From: Symbiodinium natans
Lineage: Eukaryota > Sar > Dinophyceae > Suessiales > Symbiodiniaceae
Direction of reading: 5' to 3'
Length of the DNA stretch: 64,000 bases
Assembly: GCA_905221605.1 (NCBI GenBank)
Contig: CAJNDS010000119.1
Span: 143,501-207,500, forward strand
The translations under genes were made by a program, and so were the position numbers. The notes beneath the pieces were generated by a model, which saw nothing but the letters and a program-made list of their open reading frames with translations, did no database searches and was not told where the DNA came from. This document shows positions 57,291 through 64,000 of the stretch, piece after piece. Each line of letters opens with the position of its first letter. Within the stretch, counting starts at the first letter, position 1.

Positions 57291-57970
57291 GTCAGGGCAT
57301 ACCCCGTTCTTTCCCCATGCGAGCCTAGGCTAGCTTACTGACTCATCAAAGGTTCCATGCTCGCGCAGGTTCCGGCTACGACAGCTGGATCCTTCAGGAC
57401 ACTTAGCGGGCCATCGCCCAAGCCAGGGACAGGTGGGCTCAAGCACGGATTCTGAGCCGTGTCTACGTGCATCTTCATGAGAAAGCTGATGTCTGGACCT
57501 TGGTACCACTCAGGGTCGTCACTACGAGCGACTACATCGGTGCTGGCATGCGCGGACCTTGGGGGCAATCTCGAGAAGCCCGGAATGCTGAGAATGTCCG
57601 AGCTTCCCGAGCCGAGGCCTCGAGGTCCACCTCCAGGAGGGGACGAAGCTTTGGAGGACACTGCCTTTCTTGCCTTTCTGAGCTTTGTCGTATGGGCTCG
57701 AACGCGTTGGTTGAGGGGTTCAGGGCTTTAGGGCTTTAGGGCGTTGGGGCACGTTGCATGCACGTCACCCCTGAATCCTACCTAGAGCAGTTCTTTCTGT
57801 ACATACTAAGAAACCCTGAGCCCTCAAACCCTAAACCCGAAAACCCCAAGGAGGTGTGAAGGCTAGAAATCCCAAGCGTCCTTGAAAACCCTCAATCCGA
57901 GAACCCCTAAACTTTCTTCCCTTGACCAGACCTCGCCCAGACCTGCCCAGCTCCCGTGTGCTGGCCAGGG

Positions 57971-58085
57971 ACCCTAAACCCTAAACCCTAAACCCTAAAC
58001 CCTAAACCCTAAACCCTAAACCCTAAACCCTAAACCCTAAACCCTAAACCCTAAACCCTAAACCCTAAACCCTAAACCCTAAACC
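57971..58085 (+). repeat. interstitial telomere-type array, (CCCTAAA) about 16 copies
   Basis: 115 bases of perfect CCCTAAA units. TTTAGGG is the plant-type telomere repeat also used by dinoflagellates. Degenerate relatives flank it at 57722-57745 and 57808-57850. Sequence continues normally on both sides, so this is not a chromosome end. Confidence 0.97.
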
Positions 58086-58147
58086 AGGGCTTCCCGGATC
58101 TCCTTGCCACGTGGCCCTTCCAAGGGGCCTCAGATGTGCGCCCGCAG

Positions 58148-58192
58148 GTCATGGCAGCTAGCTTGACAGTTCATTTTGGCCAATTGTTACAG
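58148..58192 (+). CDS. Ig-like domain micro-exon, type A
   Basis: 45 bases, phase 0 at both ends, between GCCCGCAG and a GT donor (TTACAG then GTACC). Reads VMAASLTVHFGQLLQ, aligned with the type A exons at 34587 and 46368. The downstream frame continues RNSIHVFLYFAAPVEP, which could be a retained alternative. Confidence 0.5.
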
Positions 58193-58439
58193 GTACCTGT
58201 TCGAAACAGCATCCACGTCTTTCTGTACTTCGCTGCCCCTGTGGAGCCGCAACCCTTGCTGCCTCGAAGTGTGCTTCACAGATGGTTCGCACTCTTGAGA
58301 GGGCTTTTAAGGCCCCGGGAGAAGGCTGGAAGTCGACTCTAGCCTTCGCCAGGCCGTACAGAGAGGGATGCTTGTTGTCTTGAGGTGGACTCCCCATGGT
58401 CAAGTGCACATCTACAATGAGACCCACTTGATGAGCCCT

Positions 58440-58511
58440 GGCTGAGCTGCATGGGAGATGGACTCGGATTTTCTGAGATACGATCTGCGCGCATTGCCTT
58501 TGTGGATCCTG
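58440..58511 (+). CDS. Ig-like domain exon, type C
   Basis: Ends at a perfect donor (CCTG then GTGAGT). The frame reads GLGFSEIRSARIAFVDPG, like the type C strand. A type B-like piece, HGQVHIYNETHLM, precedes it at about 58400-58432, so the order A-B-C is kept. Confidence 0.4.
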
Positions 58512-58619
58512 GTGAGTACTTCGGAAACTTGTTGCAGGTAGCTGTGTACCCTATACTGTATACTGAATGAGTCCATTGAGTACTCGAAGTTTGTTGATTA
58601 TCTCCAGCGTGTCAGCCTA

Positions 58620-58712
58620 ATGGAAATCACCGAGTGTGCTGAGGACATCGATTCCAACCAACGTGTACATGCCTGGGAAGTGTCCTACCGAGTTCTTTTG
58701 CCTGGGTGCAGG
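58620..58712 (+). CDS. Ig-like domain exon candidate, type D
   Basis: The frame reads MEITECAEDIDSNQ, then HAWEVSYRVLLPG. VSYRVLLPG corresponds to the Y-x-V-x-L-P-x-G strand. A following piece reads VSASKGFVAIQEL, which may open the next domain. Confidence 0.45.
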
Positions 58713-59639
58713 GTATCGGCTTCAAAGGGCTTTGTGGCCATTCAGGAGTTGTGCGACTGTGCATCGGGGTGCTTTACGCCAGCTATGCTTTACAACGTCG
58801 CAGGCACTTATGCAGCGATCATGCTGACTGCCGTACAAAAGCGCCGAAGCTCCTCCGCATTCCCTGTAGCATATTATGACGAAGCCTGCACCCCACGCAA
58901 ACCACCCGAATGTTCACACCTCGAGAGTGCTCTGCTGGGAACTTGCCCAGTCCTGGTGGCCTGCTCGATGTGCTCTCCGAGCAGCGCGCGGTGAGGGTCA
59001 GGGCCCCTGTTGTCGACCGCAGAGTCCAGGCCAGGCCAAGAGGCGGGTGCTTCGAAAGCTGTGCTTATCCTGTTCTAGCAAGGAAAGATTCAAGACTGCT
59101 TGGACGGACAGCGCTCCTAGTAGAGATTCCTTGAGAGAGCTTCGATTGCGGTGTGCAATGCAGAAATGTGCTTGTCGGCATAGTGGAATGATAGAGAGGA
59201 GCTGCGATTCGTAAAGCTCTCGTGTATAAATGGTCGGTCTGGTGAACGCTCGATTATTCTCCACAGAAAGATGCCTTAATGGCAGCTCGAGTGGCGGCCG
59301 AGGTGAGGCTGCCCTCACCAGGGTGCGGCTCTTAGATTGGCAAACCCCGAAGCTGCAAAGAAGTGAGCCAGCCCCCTGGTTCCACTGAAGCTCGAGAATG
59401 AACTTCTCTGGGAGCTATTCCAAGACATGGATGGGTCGAGGTTGAAGAAGCTGTAAATGGTGTCGAAAACACATGCCTTCTGGCTCTGGTTTCGCGGGGA
59501 GGGCGGTTCACATCGTACTGGCAGCAATTGCTTCGGCGACATGGGCGGACTCATCCCTCAGACTTGATGCCCTGCTAATCGGGTGCCTAAGTAGACCACG
59601 GTCAACTCCCCTTGCTTTTTGGGGTTTGTGGATGTCCCT

Positions 59640-59760
59640 GGTCTTAACAGCCCCTGTTGTGTTTACTGCTGACCGGGACGACGATGTAGAGAATGCAGTG
59701 CAGGGGAGCGCCGATGCTGCGGCGCGGGCGGAACTACAGCGTAGTCCTTGGGCCTGGTGC
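59640..59760 (+). CDS. coding-like segment, unrecognised
   Basis: The frame reads VLTAPVVFTADRDDDVENAV, then QGSADAAARAELQRS. Acidic then alanine-rich helix; borders unknown. The antisense frame is also open. Confidence 0.3.
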
Positions 59761-60043
59761 ACTGCAGGAGGGTTATGGAGCAATGGAGGGTTTAGAAGTT
59801 TAGGAGGATGGTTTAGGGGGCTTGGGTTGGAAGAGATTGGCCGGGTAAGCAGTTTTTGTGGGCGCAGCTGCCTTCGTTCTTTGATGCTGAGGGCCTTTAG
59901 GCACGACATAGTGAAACCCTGGTCAAGAATAAGGTTGCAAGCTTTCATGTCTAGTTACTGCTGTCAGCTCTTCCATCTGGTGCTAGCATGCGGAGAACAG
60001 TGGCAACAGAGAGCACTTTGCCATTGCTGCAGCCTGCGGACAG

Positions 60044-60109
60044 GACATGGGCCTGGGTAATGTGAGCGACACCATCCGAGTGGACTTCAAGTGCCTGCCG
60101 CGTGCTCAA
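60044..60109 (+). CDS. Ig-like domain exon, type A
   Basis: 66 bases, phase 0 at both ends, between GCGGACAG and a consensus donor (GCTCAA then GTGAGTGA). Reads DMGLGNVSDTIRVDFKCLPR and ends AQ. It is the same strand pattern as the other type A exons. Confidence 0.45.
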
Positions 60110-61131
60110 GTGAGTGAAGCTCCGATACTGTACTGGTACGCTTGCGGATTCTTGGTTCGGGTCGATGATTTGGGCATCCTCTCCAAAGAAGCAAAGTCCC
60201 AAACTTACCCCTGCAATCGCTCATCTGACGCCCAGACCCTGCTCACCTTCCCGCCTTCTCTCATCAGCACCGGTGTCGAGGGACATGCTGCTGGGCACGA
60301 CCCTGCCTCGTGCCGTGGCCGCCGATATCACACAGGGCGAGGCAGAGGCTGGCTGGGGGTTGACCAGGTTGTTCTTAAAGGTTAAAGACTTTACAGGCAT
60401 CAGCAAACAGTCAGTACTGTAGACAGTTTGGGGTTCGTAATCCCTTCTAAGGGTTTAGGACAAGTCGAAATAGGCCTCCCGGGATTCCGGTGGTTTGTGT
60501 CTCCCCTTGTCTCCCTTTGTCTCGATTCATGTTGGATGGGTCTGCCGTATTTCCCATGGCCGGTGTCTCCCTGTGTGGTTTGCGTCTCGCCTTGTCATTG
60601 TTGAAGAAATCACTTTTCAAAGCTTAAAGTTCTGGTTTACACTGTTTTGTCTTTACTGGTGCAATGTTGCGGGTTTAGGGTTTCGGATACTTGGCTGTTG
60701 GGGGTTCTTCACTTGGGCTTGGCTGTGTTAGATTGCTTCTTTTGTTGCTGCATGGGTGTATGTCGAACTTCTGATGGTGGCCAAGTATGGATGGGGGCCC
60801 GGACAGGCCAGTGAGCATGAATCTGCTCGATTCATGTACTGCGCTCAATTTGATCCGGGGTAGCGGCATGAAAGATGACAGACATGATATACTTGTGTGT
60901 CTTGAGTCAGCCCCTTGTAGGCGTACTGTATGGAGTTGCAGCAAAGGAAACCAAGCCAGCCCTACGATCTGCACAGACCCTTGCGTGGTTTACATCTTAT
61001 GCTTGGCTCTTGCAGTCAAGCTACGTATGAATATTCTGTCACCCGTGAGGCAGGGCCCCTTGCAAACGCATCAATGGCTGCCATCTGGCAATGACACTGA
61101 GACAAAACCTCTGCATGCACTGAACACGCAG

Positions 61132-61200
61132 GTGCCAGGCTCGCGAAACATCTTCAACGTGTGGTACAGTGAGGCTGGGCTTGACGTGATCGGCCCAAAA
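61132..61200 (+). CDS. Ig-like domain exon, type A
   Basis: After AACACGCAG, in phase 0, the frame reads VPGSRNIFNVWYSEAGLDVI. NIFNVWYSEA fits the A strand. The donor is uncertain. It opens the most complete downstream set (61132, 61356, 62099, 62769). Confidence 0.5.
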
Positions 61201-61355
61201 TGGGCCCAAAATCTGGACATGAATCATATGATTCCTGGGGGCGCTTAGCACTTCTTAGCATCCGCTTCAGAGTTTTCGAGTGTCCCTTCTTGGGGGTCCT
61301 TAGTGGCCAGGATATCGTGAAGTCCGCCGACCAAAAGCCCGCGGTTTCCCTGCAG

Positions 61356-61419
61356 ATGCCGGGAGGCGCGGTCGTCCTGCTGAAGTGGCCTTATGGAGCC
61401 TTTTGTTTGTTTTCTGCGG
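61356..61419 (+). CDS. Ig-like domain exon, type B
   Basis: 64 bases from CCTGCAG to a perfect donor (GCGG then GTAAGTTG). Reads MPGGAVVLLKWPYGAFCLFS. The GG then hydrophobic strand then P fits the type B pattern. Confidence 0.5.
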
Positions 61420-62098
61420 GTAAGTTGGGATGGCCTCTGTCTTCGAAGGGACTCTGTGAGGGCTTACACAAAGTATACGGGCTTTGTGAAGCTTAAGGCG
61501 TTGTAATGGTGTTTAGACTTCAACATTCGACAGCCAAGCCTGCAGCCCTCAATTACGGTGCCATGTGCTGATGACTGACAGAGGCACTAAGAGTATCTCA
61601 AGCTACAGTCTTACCGAAGCAAATCAGATGTGTAGAAAAGCAGCAGGTGGCCGGGCAAATCTGCCGGGAGAGAGCAACGAGGCGTGCAAAGCCTGAACTT
61701 CAAAAGTTTTGCAGTAATGGACATGAGCGGTTTTGACAGAGCATCATGGTGTTATCTGTCCAGACTCTTACCTGACCCATTCCGGCACTTCTGCATCTCA
61801 TCGTAGAGCCGACGAAGCCCCATTGACAAAACGATGTTCTGGGCTTCGACGCCTGTTCACAAGATCCCTTCGCGCACCTGCGGAGGGGTCCTAAATGAAC
61901 AGCGTTGGGGTTGCGCAGGATGGTGGCAGTGCTTATCTCTTGAGAAGAGTGATGGCAAAGGAAGAGAGGTTAGCAGAGGTTCGCCCTGCATGACAATTGA
62001 GTACCTACCCATGACCCATGGGCTGTACGAGGCTTGCAGGTCATGCTGAGACTCTCGTGTGAATGTGCAGTTGCCAGATGTGGTCATGGATTCTGCAG

Positions 62099-62176
62099 GT
62101 GAAGATCCAGGGCAACCGCTTGACCATGATGTTCCCACCTCACGTGCGAAACTCAGAGAGTTTGATCATACCGAAG
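62099..62176 (+). CDS. Ig-like domain exon, type C
   Basis: 78 bases, phase 0 at both ends, between TTCTGCAG and a GT donor (CCGAAG then GTAGC). Reads VKIQGNRLTMMFPPHVRNSE, then SLIIPK. The V-x-I-x-G-N-x-L-x-x-x-F-P-P pattern is the clearest type C strand in the window. Confidence 0.55.
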
Positions 62177-62768
62177 GTAGCAGAGTTCAATGCTGCGCTG
62201 CAGCGGCAGCCTACCTGTGCAAACGTCATAGTGCTGCGGTCGCTTTGAGTGTTTGGATTGGGGCAATCAAGAGCACCAGCGGCTCATTTTTTTTAGGAGA
62301 GGCCAGGGCGATCATCCAGAGCACCAGCTGTCCCGTGCCATTGTTGTTCAGGGTCAAACGGGACATGCACGTACAAGCACCACGCATCAGCTCCCTAGTG
62401 CTTGTGTGTTTTAGTGCGTTCTTGAGGCTGACACAGGCAGCTTTGGATTGCTGTGTGGAGACCGTTTTGCTTGCTGTCATTGATGTAGAAGTAAGGCAGC
62501 AAGGTTCAGACAAACGCACATCGTGGGTACAGGTGCAAAGCCGAGCACTGCCTTACCTAAGCATGCTTCGGAGGAGACTTTGGGCCATGAGAACGCAGAT
62601 GTGCGCGAAGTTGTAGTCGCAGATGTTTCAATGCGCTCAACCCCTGTTTCCTGCCCATCTGCCCCTGAAGAAGCCGTTTGAGAGACCACAAATCCCTGAA
62701 TTCCAATTCCAAGCCTAGTCCCTAAACCAAATGTTAGAGTCCCCACGACCTCTGGAAGAAATACAAAG

Positions 62769-62822
62769 GTCATGGCCAACGGCGGTACATTCACCTTGAG
62801 AGTGCCGCGCTTTCTCTTCCAG
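62769..62822 (+). CDS. Ig-like domain exon, type D
   Basis: 54 bases, phase 0 at both ends, between ACAAAG and CTTCCAG followed by GA. Reads VMANGGTFTLRVPRFLFQ. The next triplets read D-S-G, so either a GA donor ends the exon or it runs a few codons further to a GT donor. Confidence 0.5.
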
Positions 62823-63339
62823 GACAGCGGTTAGCCGAACATGTCCGGGTCCAATATACTGCCTCCGATATTCTGTCGCAGTAGATTGCGATGCGCAGGC
62901 AACATGTTGTCCCGATTTATGAGCTCGGAGCGATGACGGCCAGCCATGAGCGTTGTGTGAGGACGTCACGCGACGGACAGGCAACATCTTGGAGGCCTGA
63001 GTACGAGATCCGGCTCTGCTCACACACACAGCAACGTGGGCTGGTGCGCACAGGCACTTGCAGGCAAACATTTCTTGAGACAAGCCGCGCTCCCTGCAGG
63101 GCGGTGGCAACCCCTCCTTGGAGGACACACTTGGGGTGACTGGGGTTGGTTCGGTTTGGGGTCGCGGTCTTTTTGTGACGAAGACTGGCACTTGCCAAGG
63201 CAAATCAAAGCAAGTAGGAATGGACTGGCTGCCAGTCATAGACGATACATGAAGCAGTTTGCTTGCTGAGAAAAGCATATGCCATGCGTCATGAAGCGCC
63301 AAGAGCACTAGCGCTTGGAGAGCTGTTTTCAGCGAGCCT

Positions 63340-63430
63340 GGCATTCTGAAAGCAAAGAAGGTGGAGCTGACGATCACCTTCTCTGCTAGTGCAGAGGCCT
63401 TGGATCGGCCAGGGTCTCGGAACATCTCAG
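63340..63430 (+). CDS. Ig-like strand exon candidate
   Basis: The frame reads KAKKVELTITFSASAEALDR. VELTITFSASAEA has the alternating strand and F-S-x-x motif of type A exons. Borders are uncertain and the antisense frame is also open. Beyond 63430 nothing is recognised. Confidence 0.35.
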
Positions 63431-64000
63431 CAGCATCGCCTCCCCCCCCTCCCCCGCTCCCCCTCTACTTGCTGAAGCTGAGAGCGAAAATGTTTCTTTG
63501 AAGACTCCGCCCTGGCCCTCACCAGATCTTCGAGACCTTCTTGCGGACACTTGTAGTACAGTACACAGCAGCTTACACTGCAGCCAACTCTGTTGAAGTC
63601 AGTTTCAGTCGCCTTCTGTCGCTTTGGCTCACATGACAGCCAAGGCCGAGGCTGAACTTGACGTTCTCTCGCCCTAGCAACGAAGAGGACTGGGGGGCAG
63701 CTGTTGCCCATTTTGTGAGGTTGCGCTTCCCACACAACCCTCCAATCATCCTCTGAACCCACAACTCCACAACTCCACCACTACTCTGGTTCCAAGGAGT
63801 TGGACGCGCCGCTCCATGAGTTTCCAGCACTGGGGAGCATCCTCCTTGCATTCAGCGAGCCAGCAGCGCCCTCGGAGTTTTGCTTTGGGGTTTAGACCTG
63901 GCCACGGCTCTGAATCTGAATTCTGATCCCCCTTCCAGGCCTCCCTAAATCTCAGGGGCAATAAAGCGTGGACCGAAATCAAGGGAACCAGAGGGTTTAG

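Noticed and set aside
1-64000. tRNA, rRNA, snRNA or dinoflagellate spliced-leader genes
   Set aside because: I looked for the tRNA B-box, conserved rRNA words and the spliced-leader word TTTTGGCTCAAG and saw none. A covariance-model search could still find a diverged copy.
1-64000. Intact transposon or retroelement genes
   Set aside because: No reverse transcriptase, integrase or transposase motif was recognised in any frame; the possible fragments at 15.7 and 43.6 kb lack such motifs.

Overview
ORGANISM. This is eukaryotic nuclear DNA, most likely from a dinoflagellate. Three things point there. (1) A recognisable ER-type M28 peptidase gene is cut into exons of about 40-350 bp whose introns start GC, GT or GA and end AG, with CAG or AG then G at the joins, a dinoflagellate habit. 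(2) TTTAGGG-type (CCCTAAA) repeats occur inside the window. (3) Coding DNA is sparse, everything recognisable is on the + strand, and simple repeats are very abundant. No bacterial operon, Shine-Dalgarno site, tRNA, rRNA, CRISPR array or spliced-leader sequence was seen. All protein calls rest on reading translations by eye. LAYOUT. 1-429 is the 3' part of an intronless, bacterial-looking GNAT acetyltransferase (YjaB-like). About 3.2-4.3 kb holds small exon candidates and two exons of a METTL21-like methyltransferase. 6770-6868 is an Ig-like exon. 8835-10910 is the peptidase (ERMP1/M28 family, ER membrane), with nine exons resolved and all metal-ligand motifs present; later membrane exons may lie at 15.1 and 17.7 kb. 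12.7-16.5 kb is a cluster of repeats. From about 20.9 kb to the end, the + strand carries at least a dozen short exons that read like pieces of one repeated beta-sandwich domain of the bacterial Big_5 (SbsA Ig-like) type. MODULAR LOCUS. In the best stretches four pieces follow in order: A (an FxEA-like strand), B (a GxGxxxL-like strand), C (a hydrophobic strand followed by P), and D (a YxVxLPxG then D then GN-like strand). The clearest runs are 46368-47193 and 61132-62822. Many of these exons are phase 0 at both ends, begin G after AG, and end CAG before G. One very large gene, or several related genes, could be built from them; this cannot be decided here. Between them lie a 2.8-kb array of 53-bp units (24771-27580), a 2.3-kb array of 9-bp pyrimidine units (50430-52770), a CTG/CCG array, an AT-rich island and a 16-copy interstitial telomere-type array (57971-58085). 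WORKING TOGETHER. Nothing shows that the genes share a pathway. The acetyltransferase and methyltransferase look like independent small enzymes, the peptidase would act in the ER or secretory membrane, and the Ig-like modules suggest a large surface or adhesive protein; that last role is inference from the fold only.
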